A program made the position numbers and the translations under genes. Positions 1 through 7,957 of a DNA stretch of 23,652 bases are shown one piece after another. The notes beneath the pieces are model-generated. The model made no database searches. It saw only the letters and a list, made by a program, of their open reading frames with translations, and was not told the origin of the DNA. Source of the DNA: DASWOJ01 sp036398775 (GTDB lineage Bacteria > Pseudomonadota > Alphaproteobacteria > Acetobacterales > Acetobacteraceae). Position 1 is the stretch's first letter; every line of letters starts with the position of its first letter. The stretch is from assembly GCA_036398775.1 (NCBI GenBank), contig DASWOJ010000104.1:1-23652 (forward strand), in the 5' to 3' direction.

Positions 1-63
1 CGTCGCGGATTGACGTGCGGCAGGCGGTTTGGACGCCGCCGGGGCGGACCTGACGGGCGTCTG

Positions 64-117
64 CTTGCTTGGCCGTCCGGGCTTGCTTGGCTGTCCGGGT
101 TTACTTGGCTGTCTGGG
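64..117. repeat. 18-bp tandem repeat, three units
   Basis: Three head-to-tail 18-bp units occupy 64-81, 82-99 and 100-117. The middle unit reads CTTGCTTGGCTGTCCGGG; the first differs at one base and the third at three, and a fourth copy decays after about 6 bp. No credible gene covers this stretch. A short open frame (10-228) reads through it as a Trp/Leu/Ser-rich repeat, but it has no ribosome binding site and an atypical composition. I see nothing else in positions 1-267. It has the same unit length as the larger array at 14227-14334, although the sequence is different. Confidence 0.75.
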
Positions 118-267
118 CTTGGGCCGGCAAGCGGGTCAGGCTCGGGCATTCGCATTACCCTGACTGGCGCTCGCGGTCCCGTCCGGTTCCCGGCGCCAGC
201 GGTTGCCAAGCGCCTGCAACACGCGTAACCGCCGGCCCTGGAAACAAGCGGGTTCATAGGGCGGGAC

Positions 268-1083
268 ATGCCGGACGCGAGCGAAGCCAGCCAGGTTGCC
301 GTCGTCACCGGGGGGGCACGCGGCATCGGCCTCGCCGTCGGGCAGTGGTTCCTGGCCCGCGGCCATAATGTCGCGCTGCTCGATATAGACCGTGCCACGC
401 TTGCCGCTACCGAGGCGGCTTTGGCCCTGCCGGCGCGGGTGCTGGCCGTGCCTTGCGACGTTTCCAGTCCCGCCGAGGTGGAGGCGGCGGCCGGGGCTGT
501 GATGGCGAGATGGGGCCGGGTGGATGCGCTGGTGAACAACGCCGGCGTCGCGGTGTTCAAGCCGGCGCTGGAAACCTCGTTCGAGGAATGGCGCCATGTG
601 CTCGGCACCAACCTTGATGGCGCGTTCCTTTGCACCCAGGCCTTCGGTGCGGTCATGACGGCGCAGAAGAGCGGGGCGATCGTGAACATCGCCTCGATCT
701 CGGGCCTGCGCGCCAGCACGCTGCGGGTGGCCTATGGCACCAGCAAGGCGGCGATCGTCCACCTGACGAAGCAGTATGCGGTGGAACTCGGCAACTTCGG
801 CGTGCGGGTCAACGCGGTCTGCCCCGGTCCGGTGGAGACCGAGATGGCGAAGCTGGTGCACAGCGTTGCGATCCGCTCGGACTACTACGACACGACTCCG
901 CTCGGCCGCTACGGCACGACGGAGGAGATGGCGAACGTGGTGGGCTTCCTGTGCAGCAAGGAGGCGAGCTACGTGAATGGCCAGTGCTTGGCGAACGACG
1001 GCGGCTTCGACGCGGCGGGGGTGGGACTGCCGGCGTTCCGGCGCAGTGCGGGGATCAACCGGGTGGGGGACGATACGCACTGA
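268..1083 (+). CDS. SDR family NAD(P)-dependent oxidoreductase
   Basis: A 271-residue classical short-chain dehydrogenase/reductase, a cytosolic enzyme that oxidises or reduces an alcohol/carbonyl substrate with a nicotinamide cofactor. The glycine-rich cofactor motif TGGARGIG is at residues 14-21, NNAG at 90-93, the catalytic serine lies in IASIS (about 143-145), and Tyr156/Lys160 form the YxxxK pair in AYGTSK. The acidic LLDID at the end of the second beta strand (residues 37-41) suggests NAD(H) rather than NADP(H). PGPVET after the active site and the C-terminal NGQCLANDGG also fit the family. Its length is near the usual 250-270. The ATG at 268 follows a weak GGGCGG. The gene stands alone, so the context gives no clue to the substrate. 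Confidence 0.9.
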   Translation: MPDASEASQVAVVTGGARGIGLAVGQWFLARGHNVALLDIDRATLAATEAALALPARVLAVPCDVSSPAEVEAAAGAVMARWGRVDALVNNAGVAVFKPALETSFEEWRHVLGTNLDGAFLCTQAFGAVMTAQKSGAIVNIASISGLRASTLRVAYGTSKAAIVHLTKQYAVELGNFGVRVNAVCPGPVETEMAKLVHSVAIRSDYYDTTPLGRYGTTEEMANVVGFLCSKEASYVNGQCLANDGGFDAAGVGLPAFRRSAGINRVGDDTH

Positions 1084-1256
1084 GTGCGGCATACGGGTTG
1101 CAGAACGGCCGGATCGCGGGTGTGCCGCAGTGGCAATCCAGGCGTTGCGACGCGCTGACTTATTCGTTTTGCGGCAAATCCCGGCTGCTTGCGTGCGGCT
1201 GTGGGCATTCGTTCTGGCTCGGACATCGTCAAAGACCGGAGCCGTTGGTGCGAGTT

Positions 1257-1289
1257 CCCTCACCCCGGCCCTCTCCCGGAGGGAGAGGG
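1257..1289. repeat. REP/BIME-like palindromic repeat, copy A (single)
   Basis: A CCCTCACCCC half followed by GGCCCTCTCCC and its mirror GGAGGGAGAGGG, giving a hairpin with a stem of about 9 bp. The same element recurs at 9620-9652 and 23200-23232 and, inverted, at 9522-9556 and 23095-23132. It lies about 170 nt downstream of the oxidoreductase stop. It matches a palindrome I know to be common in intergenic regions of GC-rich proteobacteria. Apart from this element I see nothing in 1084-1361. Confidence 0.8.
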
Positions 1290-1361
1290 AGCAGAGGCTT
1301 CCATTCCGATGACGGCGGCCTTTAGGTAAGCAGGGCGTGGCGTCGCGCAGCGGAGATAGAC

Positions 1362-1649
1362 ATGCCGACATTTCCACGGGCAATCCTGGCGGTCGTGGCG
1401 GCGCTCGCCGTCGGCTTCGGGCTGCGTCATCTCAGCGAGGGACAAGGGTCCGGCTGGACGGTGCCGCCAGACCAGGTTGCGGCTGCGAACCCAGAGGGAC
1501 GGGCCGGCAACGCCGCCTCACCCGGCGTCATCACGGTGCTGCCGGTCCCGAGGGAAATGACCAGCCTCGATCCGTTGCTGTGGGCAGGCACCGGACTTGG
1601 CGCCGGGGTGCTGGTGTTCGCGGCAACCAGGAAACGCGGGCCGGGATGA
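1362..1649 (+). CDS. Small hypothetical membrane protein (95 aa)
   Basis: I do not recognise this protein. It has an N-terminal hydrophobic helix or signal anchor (about residues 6-22, AILAVVAALAVGFGL), a polar Pro/Gly/Ala-rich middle, and a second hydrophobic stretch near the C-terminus (about 72-87, PLLWAGTGLGAGVLVFAA) followed by the basic tail TRKRGPG. That arrangement suggests a two-helix inner-membrane protein. The ATG is preceded by GGAG at about 7 nt spacing, and third codon positions are GC-rich, as expected for a real gene here. It sits between an SDR gene and a symporter gene on the same strand, with about 190 nt before the latter. No function can be assigned. Confidence 0.55.
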   Translation: MPTFPRAILAVVAALAVGFGLRHLSEGQGSGWTVPPDQVAAANPEGRAGNAASPGVITVLPVPREMTSLDPLLWAGTGLGAGVLVFAATRKRGPG

Positions 1650-1839
1650 GCAGGACGGATGGCCCGTCCGACGCGCCGCGGCCATCCTGCCCCGGCGGCC
1701 ATGCCGTCGCAACGCCGGCAGCCCGGCACTGCCCGGCAGGTTAGAATTAACACCTGAACCCGTCGCAAGCGTTGCAAGGTGGTGCCGAACCACGCCAAGC
1801 TGCCCGCCGACGCCGCCCTGGGGCAAGGAGAGGTTGGGT

Positions 1840-3111
1840 ATGAGTTCAAGCCGGATGACGATCTATATCCTGAGTGCGATGGTCCTGGGCATCGCCGCCG
1901 GCGGGCTGGTCCACGCGCAGGTCGCCGATCCCGCCACGCAGAAGATGCTGGCCGGCTACGTGTCCATCGGCAGCACCATCTTCCTGCGCCTGATCAAGAT
2001 GATCATAGCGCCCCTGGTGTTCTCGACGCTGGTGGTCGGCATCGGCCACATGTCGGACGCGGGCACGGTGGGCCGGGTCGGCGGCAAGGCGATGCTGTGG
2101 TTCGTCAGCGCATCGCTGGTTTCGCTCACGCTCGGCCTGGTCCTGGTCAACCTGTTCCAGCCCGGCGACGGCATCCACAAGGCGATCACCGGCGTCACCT
2201 CCGGCATTGACGCGCATGCCATGACGCTGGACGGCTTCGTGAAGCACGTCTTCCCGGACTCGGCGATCCGGCCGATGGTGGACAACGAGATCCTGCAGAT
2301 CGTCGTGTTCTCGCTGTTCTTCGGCGTCGCCTGCGCCGCGATGGGCCAGCGCGCCAAGGTGGTGCTGGAGGGGATCGAGGGCCTGTCCCACATCGTGCTG
2401 CGTATGACCGGCTATGTGATGAAGCTGGCGCCGCTCGCGGTGTTCTGCGCGATGGCGGCCACCATCTCGACCAACGGGTTGGGCATCCTGGTCAACTATG
2501 CCAAGTTCATGGGCGAGTTCTACTTCGGGCTGTTCTGCCTGTGGATGCTGCTGATCCTGGCCGGGTTCGTGTTCCTGGGCCCGGCGGTGACGCGGCTGGT
2601 GAAGCTGGTGCAGGAGCCGTTCCTGCTGGCGTTCTCGACCGCGTCGTCCGAGGCGGCGTATCCGAAGATGCTGGAGCAGCTGGCGAAGTTTCCGATCAGC
2701 CGGAAGATCAGCAGCTTCGTGCTGCCGCTGGGCTACTCGTTCAACCTGGACGGGACGATGATGTATTGCACGTTCGCCAGCGTGTTCATCGCCCAGGCGT
2801 ATGACATCCCGCTGGGTTTTGGCACCCAGGTTGCGATGCTGCTGACGCTGATGCTGACCAGCAAGGGCGTTGCCGGGGTGCCGCGGGCGTCGCTGGTGGT
2901 GATCGCGGCGACGCTTGGGCAGTTCGGCCTGCCGGAGGAGGGGCTGCTGCTGGTGCTGGGAATAGATACGTTCCTGGACATGGGGCGGTCGGCGACGAAC
3001 GTGATCGGCAACTCGCTGGCGACCGCCGTGGTGGCGAAGTGGGAGGGCCAGCTCGTCATGGACGCCGACGGGCGGGCGATGATCGGCGAGATGGAGGTCG
3101 CCCCGGCATGA
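1840..3111 (+). CDS. Dicarboxylate/amino acid:cation symporter (DAACS family)
   Basis: A 423-residue inner-membrane secondary transporter of the GltP/DctA type, which takes up glutamate, aspartate or C4-dicarboxylates with H+ or Na+. The first hairpin-loop motif appears as TASSEAAYP (about residues 267-275) where many members have SSSETLP. The NLDGT motif starts at Asn302, and SKGVAGVP (from about Ser341) corresponds to the second hairpin loop. Multiple hydrophobic helices run along the chain and the length is typical. The start at 1840 is chosen because AAGGAGAGG lies just upstream and the product then begins with a normal first helix; the frame is open further upstream without family-like sequence. 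The stop overlaps the next gene's ATG (ATGA). The exact substrate is not determinable here. Confidence 0.92.
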   Translation: MSSSRMTIYILSAMVLGIAAGGLVHAQVADPATQKMLAGYVSIGSTIFLRLIKMIIAPLVFSTLVVGIGHMSDAGTVGRVGGKAMLWFVSASLVSLTLGLVLVNLFQPGDGIHKAITGVTSGIDAHAMTLDGFVKHVFPDSAIRPMVDNEILQIVVFSLFFGVACAAMGQRAKVVLEGIEGLSHIVLRMTGYVMKLAPLAVFCAMAATISTNGLGILVNYAKFMGEFYFGLFCLWMLLILAGFVFLGPAVTRLVKLVQEPFLLAFSTASSEAAYPKMLEQLAKFPISRKISSFVLPLGYSFNLDGTMMYCTFASVFIAQAYDIPLGFGTQVAMLLTLMLTSKGVAGVPRASLVVIAATLGQFGLPEEGLLLVLGIDTFLDMGRSATNVIGNSLATAVVAKWEGQLVMDADGRAMIGEMEVAPA

Positions 3112-4031
3112 CCCGGCTGCTGCTGGCTGCGGCGCTGGCCGTTGGCCTGGCAGGTGCTGCGCAGGCGGAGGACGGGGCGCCGCTGACCGGCACGCTGAAG
3201 GCGGTAGCCGGCCGGGGGACGCTGCTGATTGGGGTGCGGAACGACGCGCCGCCGTTCTCCTTCCGCAATCCTGGCGGGCAGCCGGTCGGGTTCTCGGTGG
3301 ACATCTGCCGGGGCATCGCGGCGGACGTGGCGGCGGCGCTCAACCGGGACCTGGTCGAGGCGGACGCTCCGGCCTGGCAGACGGGGGTGCGGATCGTCTA
3401 TGTGCCGGTGGCGGCGGATGCCCGGGTGCCGCTGGTGGCGTCGGGGGCGGTGGACCTCGAGTGCGGCTCGACGACGGCGACGGAGGCGCGGGCGCGGGTG
3501 GTGGCGTTCTCTCCGGTGTTCTTCCTGGCGGGGACCAAGCTGCTGGCGCCGGCGGGGTCGGCCATCGCGTCGCCGGCGGACCTGGCGGGCAAGACGGTCG
3601 TGGTCGGGGCGGGGACCACCAACGCGGAGGTGATGCGGCGCCTGGCGGCACGGGCGGCGCCGGCGTTCACGGTTGCGGAGGAGCCGACGCTGGATGCCGC
3701 CTATGCCCGGCTGGGGGCGGGGCGGGCGGACGCCTTTGCGTCGGATGACATCCTGCTCGCCGGGCTGGTGGCGACGCGGCCGGACGGGGGGCGGTTCCGT
3801 ATCGTAGGGGATTTCCTGTCGTATGAGCCGTATGCGGTGATGCTGCGGCGGGATGACCCGGCGTTCAGCGACCTGGTGCGGGGAAGCTTCGGGCGCATGG
3901 CGCGGGACGGGGCGCTGACGGCGTCGTATGGGCGGTGGCTGACGGGGCGGCTGCCGAACGGGGAAAGCCTGAACCTGCCGATGTCGGCGCACTTGGCGCA
4001 GATGTACAGCGCGTTGGGGGATGGGAGCTGA
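3108..4031 (+). CDS. GltI-like periplasmic glutamate/aspartate-binding protein (SBP_bac_3)
   Basis: A 307-residue extracytoplasmic solute-binding protein with a Sec signal peptide (LLLAAALAVGLAGAAQA, cleavage near residue 21). Family features include LLIGVRNDAPPFSF near the mature N-terminus, GFSVDICRGIAADVA, AVDLECGSTTATEAR in the hinge/binding region and ADAFASDDILLAG. Colinearity with what I recall of E. coli GltI is good, including the C-terminal LNLPMSAHLAQMYSAL, so acidic amino acids are the likely ligands. Its ATG overlaps the symporter stop by 4 nt, which implies translational coupling. No ABC permease or ATPase for this binding protein lies nearby; the liv genes further right belong to another family. 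It may therefore deliver ligand to the symporter, serve a distant ABC system, or act as a sensor. Confidence 0.88.
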   Translation: MTRLLLAAALAVGLAGAAQAEDGAPLTGTLKAVAGRGTLLIGVRNDAPPFSFRNPGGQPVGFSVDICRGIAADVAAALNRDLVEADAPAWQTGVRIVYVPVAADARVPLVASGAVDLECGSTTATEARARVVAFSPVFFLAGTKLLAPAGSAIASPADLAGKTVVVGAGTTNAEVMRRLAARAAPAFTVAEEPTLDAAYARLGAGRADAFASDDILLAGLVATRPDGGRFRIVGDFLSYEPYAVMLRRDDPAFSDLVRGSFGRMARDGALTASYGRWLTGRLPNGESLNLPMSAHLAQMYSALGDGS

Positions 4032-4114
4032 GCGGTCCGCTTGGGCTGGGGCGGGCTTGGCTGGGGCGGGGTTGCGCGACGGTGGGAGACGGTGGCGCGG
4101 CCTGCATGCGGCGG

Positions 4115-4285
4115 CTAGTGCGCCGCTCCGCGGGCCGGCCTGTCTGCGGCAGGCGGCGGAGGTATCGTCAGCGGGCCGGTTTCCTTCCGGGTGTCCGGCC
4201 TCGGGCTGTCGCCGAAATCAATGCCGTTGCAGGCTGCCAGGCAGAGGAGCGCAGCGGCGGCCATCGCCCGTTGGAGCCAATTCAA
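4115..4285 (-). CDS. Small putative lipoprotein (56 aa), second of a tandem pair
   Basis: Read from a TTG at 4285, the product starts MNWLQRAMAAAALLCLAAC. This has a positively charged n-region, a hydrophobic core and a lipobox LAAC with the lipidated Cys at residue 19. The mature part is only about 38 residues and Pro-rich (TGPLTIPPPP). It follows the other small lipoprotein by 13 nt, so the two are probably co-transcribed. No clear Shine-Dalgarno precedes the TTG; an ATG at 4264 would leave no charged n-region, and upstream ATGs add non-signal sequence. The PLTIPP stretch faintly resembles small alphaproteobacterial lipoproteins of the DUF3035 kind, but this is too weak to assign. It would be anchored in the inner or outer membrane facing the periplasm. 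Confidence 0.55.
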   Translation of the reverse strand: MNWLQRAMAAAALLCLAACNGIDFGDSPRPDTRKETGPLTIPPPPAADRPARGAAH

Positions 4286-4298
4286 CGCGTGGCCGGCA

Positions 4299-4451
4299 TC
4301 ACCGCGGGCGGGCATTGGGTGGCTCAAACGTGGCGTTGGAGGGCGCATTCTGCCATAATGTAGGGCCACCTGGGATCACAGCGGGACGGTTGAAGAAGTC
4401 ATTACAGCCTGTCAGGGCAAGGGTTACAAGCAGCAGCGGGATGCGGATCAA
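4299..4451 (-). CDS. Small putative lipoprotein (50 aa), first of a tandem pair
   Basis: A TTG start at 4451 is preceded by a good GGAGG with 6-nt spacing. The product begins MIRIPLLLVTLALTGCNDFF: Arg in the n-region, a short hydrophobic core and the lipobox LTGC with the lipidated Cys at residue 16. The mature chain is about 35 residues (NRPAVIPGGP, then a polar tail) with no domain I recognise. The frame is open for some 290 codons upstream, but that extension is rich in Cys, Trp, Arg and His and looks non-coding, so the internal TTG is preferred. Together with the following lipoprotein gene it forms a compact two-gene unit convergent with the binding-protein gene ending at 4031. Confidence 0.55.
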   Translation of the reverse strand: MIRIPLLLVTLALTGCNDFFNRPAVIPGGPTLWQNAPSNATFEPPNARPR

Positions 4452-5130
4452 GCTGGACCTCCAGATGCCGGGGGCAGCCGCATTGGCGGTGCGTTCCCGT
4501 TGGTGAACTTGACGCTGGCCGCGGGCCTGTCGAGCAGCGGTAAGCAAGGTGCCGTGGGCTGGCCTGATGGCGCCGGCCATGTCGCAGCCCAGTTGGACGG
4601 CACCGCGGTAGCCTGGCGCGGGCACGTGCAAGACGACGATGCGGGGGACGACCTGACCCGCGCAGTCCGGCAGCCCTTCGCGGATGACGCTCATGATGGG
4701 CTGGCCTTGCCGAGGCGGGATGCTTCCATGAGCCGGCTGGGTGCGGAGGACGGTCTGCGGCGGCGCTTCAGCCGGGCAGTTGCGGTGCCGCGCCGCGTGG
4801 GCGGACATATGGAACTCCGGCCGGCCTGGGTTGCCATATGCATGTTCCGCTTCCTTGCGGCGGCGCTTCCAGCGGCTGGGACGCCACCCAGGCGCCGGCA
4901 CCGACGCCCGATCCGCTTCTGGGCCAAGACGGGAAGCTTGTGCCCGAAACACATTTGATCCGTCTTGGAAGGTCCGGCACCGTTTGGCCTGCACAGCCAT
5001 TCTTTCATGACAAATTCGTAACCTTCTGTTCTGGCATCGTCCTTCTGACCCAGGGCATCCTACTAACGTTGCCTTGCGTCGAGGCTGCCATTGCAGCGGC
5101 ACCGCAAGACCGCGGCTTAGGGTGTGCCAC
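4452..5130. other. Gene-poor tract of lower GC, no convincing gene
   Basis: About 680 nt between the small lipoproteins and a possible small membrane protein. Base composition falls below the window average (roughly 47% GC for 4981-5040 and about 62% for the next 180 nt). Open frames on both strands (for example minus 4694 leftward, beginning MSVIREGLPDC) have no ribosome binding site and no family features I know. The minus frame from 4694 does have GC-rich third positions for about 48 codons, so a decayed gene is possible. No RNA gene or mobile-element hallmark was seen. Confidence 0.4.
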
Positions 5131-5145
5131 ATGTGCCAAGACAAG

Positions 5146-5364
5146 ATGCTGTCCTCCGGGCAGGAATTCCATGCTGCCTTAACTTGCCTTGCCAGCAGGG
5201 CTGACACCAGCCGCCGCCTCGACGACGATGCGGCGTCTTTTGACCTGCCTCCAAAGGGGCTTGACCCTGCGAGGAGCATAGTGGTCGCCCTCTCTCTCAG
5301 CGTGCCTCTGTGGGCCATGATCGGGTTTGCAAGTTGGATCCTGAGCGGTCCGCACCCGACCTAG
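5146..5364 (+). CDS. Possible small single-pass membrane protein (72 aa)
   Basis: Read from the ATG at 5146 (an in-frame ATG also lies at 5131), the product has a polar N-terminal half with an acidic patch (RRLDDDAASFDLPPKGLDPAR) and then one clear hydrophobic helix, SIVVALSLSVPLWAMIGFAS, ending a few residues before the stop. Small proteins with a similar single helix (a VxLSxPLWAxIG-like pattern) occur as hypotheticals in alphaproteobacteria and their phages, as I recall; I cannot assign a function. There is no strong ribosome binding site at either ATG. Its position in a lower-GC tract facing the 3' end of a tRNA gene would fit a remnant of integrated DNA. Confidence 0.35.
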   Translation: MLSSGQEFHAALTCLASRADTSRRLDDDAASFDLPPKGLDPARSIVVALSLSVPLWAMIGFASWILSGPHPT

Positions 5365-5535
5365 GCAATGCAGCGCCCTTGAAGGTCAATGATGCATTGC
5401 GGGGTGACCGACGAGGGGAATTGCCAGCCGAGACGGCGTCAGCAGCAGTGGCTGGACGTCTTGGTCCGGCACAAGCGCGGCTGGGCCATATGGATTGGTG
5501 CTGCGCCCTGATGCCGGGCTGATCCTTTGGCATGG

Positions 5536-5611
<76 letters not shown>

Positions 5612-5628
5612 CGCCGTGCGGAAACCGC

Positions 5629-5657
5629 GATATAGCAGCGCCCCCTTGGCATTGCAA
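5629..5657 (-). promoter_or_regulatory. Putative sigma-70 promoter of tRNA-Lys
   Basis: On the minus strand TTGCAA (5652-5657) and TATATC (5629-5634) are separated by exactly 17 nt. This predicts transcription starting near 5621, about 10 nt before the tRNA 5' end. It is the best -35/-10 pair I found in the window. It lies inside the leader region of the divergent livH gene. Confidence 0.6.
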
Positions 5658-5738
5658 ACCTCCGCGGCAGCCGCATGGGCGCTTGCATGGCTGCCCTGCC
5701 AGGTGTTCTCTGCAAGGGTCCGGCACCCAGGAGACGCC

Positions 5739-6653
5739 TTGGCCTACGCATTGCAGCAGCTCATCAACGGCGTCACGCTCGGGATGATCTATGGGCTGAT
5801 CGCCGTCGGCTACACGATGGTCTATGGCATCATCGGCATGATCAATTTCGCCCATGGCGACGTGTTCATGATCGGCGCCTTCCTGTCGCTGATCGCGCTG
5901 ACTGCCCTGTCCAGCTTCGGCATCACCTCCGTGCCGCTGGCGCTGCTGCTGACGCTGGTGTTCGCGGCGGGGATCGCCTCGCTGTATGGCTTCACCATCG
6001 AGCGCCTGGCCTACCGCCCCCTGCGCGGCAGCTTCCGCCTGGCGCCGCTCATCAGCGCCATCGGCATGTCCATCGTCCTGCAGGCCTTCGCCCAGATCAG
6101 CCAGGGCGCCCGGGTGAAGGTCATCCAGCCGCAGATACCCGGCGGCGTGCAGATCATGAACATGGACGGGTTCGCGGTGCAGATGACCTGGATGCAGATG
6201 GTCATCATCGTGACGACGCTCGTCGTGCTCGGCATCTTCACCTACCTGGTGACGGCCACCCCGCTGGGGCGCTCGATGCGGGCGTGCGAGCAGGACCGGA
6301 AGATGGCGGGGCTGCTGGGCATAGACACCGACCGCACCATCAGCCTGACGTTCGTCATCGGCGCGGCGTTGGCCGCGGTCGCCGGGCTGCTGTTCCTGCT
6401 GTATTACGGGGTCATAGATTTCTTCATCGGCTTCATCGCCGGGGTGAAGGCGTTCACCGCCGCCGTGCTGGGCGGCATCGGGTCGCTGCCCGGCGCCGTG
6501 CTGGGCGGCCTCGCCATCGGGCTGATCGAGACGTTCTGGTCGGCCTACTTCAGCGTCCAGTATAAGGACGTCGCGGCGTTCAGCGTGCTCATCATCGTGC
6601 TGATCTTCATGCCCACGGGACTGCTGGGCCGCGCGGACGTGGAGAAGGTATGA
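5739..6653 (+). CDS. livH: Branched-chain amino acid ABC transporter permease LivH
   Basis: A 304-residue inner-membrane permease, one half of the channel importing leucine/isoleucine/valine or related amino acids. The N-terminus QQLINGVTLGMIYGLIAVGY and the following TMVYGIIGMINFAHGD are hallmark LivH sequences. A conserved EQDRKMAGLLGID segment (after about residue 185) is the cytoplasmic loop contacting the ATPases, and the C-terminal GGIGSLPGAVLGGLAIGL is also typical. The TTG start at 5739 is chosen because AGGAG lies 5 nt upstream and the product then matches the usual LivH N-terminus; the frame extends further up, over the tRNA promoter. Its stop overlaps the livM start (ATGA). This is the first gene of a livHMGF-J unit. 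Confidence 0.95.
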   Translation: MAYALQQLINGVTLGMIYGLIAVGYTMVYGIIGMINFAHGDVFMIGAFLSLIALTALSSFGITSVPLALLLTLVFAAGIASLYGFTIERLAYRPLRGSFRLAPLISAIGMSIVLQAFAQISQGARVKVIQPQIPGGVQIMNMDGFAVQMTWMQMVIIVTTLVVLGIFTYLVTATPLGRSMRACEQDRKMAGLLGIDTDRTISLTFVIGAALAAVAGLLFLLYYGVIDFFIGFIAGVKAFTAAVLGGIGSLPGAVLGGLAIGLIETFWSAYFSVQYKDVAAFSVLIIVLIFMPTGLLGRADVEKV

Positions 6654-7957
6654 GCGCCGCAGCAGCCACCACCGGGAAGGCGGGCGCCCGCGGCATGGGC
6701 GCCGCGCTGCGGGACGCCGGGATATCCGCCCTGGTCGCGCTGGGGCTGTTCGGCGCGATGCTCGGCCTGAAGACCGAGGCGACGCCGACCGGCACCGTGC
6801 TGGTGCCGCGGCCGGACCTGCTGGCCTACGCCGTCGCCGCCGTGTTCCTTGGCCGGCTGCTGCGCTTGTCCATTCCCGCCCGGCCTGCCGGCTACGTCGC
6901 CAACCGCACCCTGGCCGAGGGACTGACGCGCGCCGGGCGCCTCGTCGCGCCGGCCCTGCTGGCCTTCGCCGTCGTGCTGCCGCTGATCGTCGGGCGCTAC
7001 GGCATAGACCTCGGCATCCTCGTGCTGACCTACGTCATGCTGGGCTGGGGGTTGAACATCGTGGTCGGCCTGGCCGGGCTGCTGGACCTGGGCTACGTCG
7101 CGTTCTACGCGGTGGGCGCCTATTCCTATGCGCTGCTGGCGCAGACCTTCGGGCTGGGGTTCTGGACCTGCCTGCCGCTGGCCGGCATCCTGGCGGCGCT
7201 GTGGGGCGTGATGCTAGGCTTCCCCGTGCTGCGGCTGCGCGGGGATTACCTGGCCATCGTGACCTTGGCCTTCGGCGAGATCATCCGGGTCGTGCTGCTG
7301 AATTCCGTCAGCGTCACTGGCGGCCCCAACGGCATCAGCGGCATCCCGCGTCCCACCCTGTTCGGCCTGCAGTTCTCGGCGGCCGGCGGACCCGGCACCT
7401 TCTCCGGCTTCTTCGGGCTGGACTACAGCCCGACGCACCGGGTCGCGTTCCTGTACTACGTGATCCTGGCCCTCGCCCTGCTGACCAACTGGGTGACGCT
7501 GCGGCTGCGCCGGGTGGCGCTGGGGCGGGCGTGGGAGGCACTGCGCGAGGACGAGGTGGCCTGCCGGTCCCTGGGCATCAACGTGACGGTGACGAAGCTG
7601 ACGGCGTTTGCGATGGGCGCTGGGTTCGGCGGGCTGGCCGGGGCGTTCTTCGCCACGCGGGCGGCGTTCATCAGCCCGGAAAGCTTCACCTTCTTCGAAA
7701 GCGCCATCGTGCTCGCCATCGTCGTGTTGGGGGGCCTGGGCAGCCAGCTCGGGGTGGCGCTGGCCGCAGTCGTGATGATCGGCGGACTGGAACTGTTCCG
7801 CGACCTGCAGGACTACCGGCTGCTGATCTTCGGCAGCGCCATGGTGCTGACGATGGTGCTGCGGCCGCGCGGGCTGGTGTCGGGCCGCACGCCGAGCGTG
7901 GCGCTGGGGAAGCGACGGGAAATCTCGGCCGAGCTGGTGGCGGAAGGCCGTGGCTGA
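6650..7957 (+). CDS. livM: Branched-chain amino acid ABC transporter permease LivM
   Basis: The second membrane permease, 435 residues. An N-terminal extension with two or three hydrophobic segments (residues about 20-120) corresponds to the extra N-terminal domain of long LivM proteins such as that of E. coli. The core starts near GRYGIDLGILVLTYVMLGWG, followed by NIVVGLAGLLDLGYVAFYAV, LRGDYLAIVTLAFGEIIR, the ATPase-coupling loop AWEALREDEVACRSLGIN and the C-terminal IVLGGLGSQLGVALAA. The ATG overlaps the livH stop by 4 nt and the 3' end overlaps the livG start by 8 nt, implying tight translational coupling. With LivH it forms the transmembrane pore. Confidence 0.95.
   Translation: MSAAAATTGKAGARGMGAALRDAGISALVALGLFGAMLGLKTEATPTGTVLVPRPDLLAYAVAAVFLGRLLRLSIPARPAGYVANRTLAEGLTRAGRLVAPALLAFAVVLPLIVGRYGIDLGILVLTYVMLGWGLNIVVGLAGLLDLGYVAFYAVGAYSYALLAQTFGLGFWTCLPLAGILAALWGVMLGFPVLRLRGDYLAIVTLAFGEIIRVVLLNSVSVTGGPNGISGIPRPTLFGLQFSAAGGPGTFSGFFGLDYSPTHRVAFLYYVILALALLTNWVTLRLRRVALGRAWEALREDEVACRSLGINVTVTKLTAFAMGAGFGGLAGAFFATRAAFISPESFTFFESAIVLAIVVLGGLGSQLGVALAAVVMIGGLELFRDLQDYRLLIFGSAMVLTMVLRPRGLVSGRTPSVALGKRREISAELVAEGRG

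Noticed and set aside
136..1383. 415-codon open frame on the minus strand over the SDR gene
   Set aside because: Antisense shadow of a clear SDR gene with strong family motifs; the composition is rich in Arg and His and no family is recognisable.
1653..1669. Terminator after the 95-residue membrane protein gene
   Set aside because: GGACGG and CCGTCC form a 6-bp stem soon after the stop, but no T-tract follows, so a chance hairpin is equally likely.
1736..1752. Promoter of the symporter gene around TAGAAT
   Set aside because: An AT-rich -10-like hexamer exists at 1742-1747, but no -35 match is found at 16-18 nt upstream.
4041..4069. Short direct repeat after the binding-protein gene (CTTGGGCTGGGGCGGG and a near copy)
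   Set aside because: Only two imperfect copies in a G-rich stretch between convergent genes; no structure or function can be argued.
4299..5318. 339-codon open frame on the minus strand upstream of the first small lipoprotein
   Set aside because: Rich in Cys, Trp, Arg and His, no ribosome binding site, no domain pattern. The lipobox product with its own GGAGG and TTG start near the end of this frame is the better reading.
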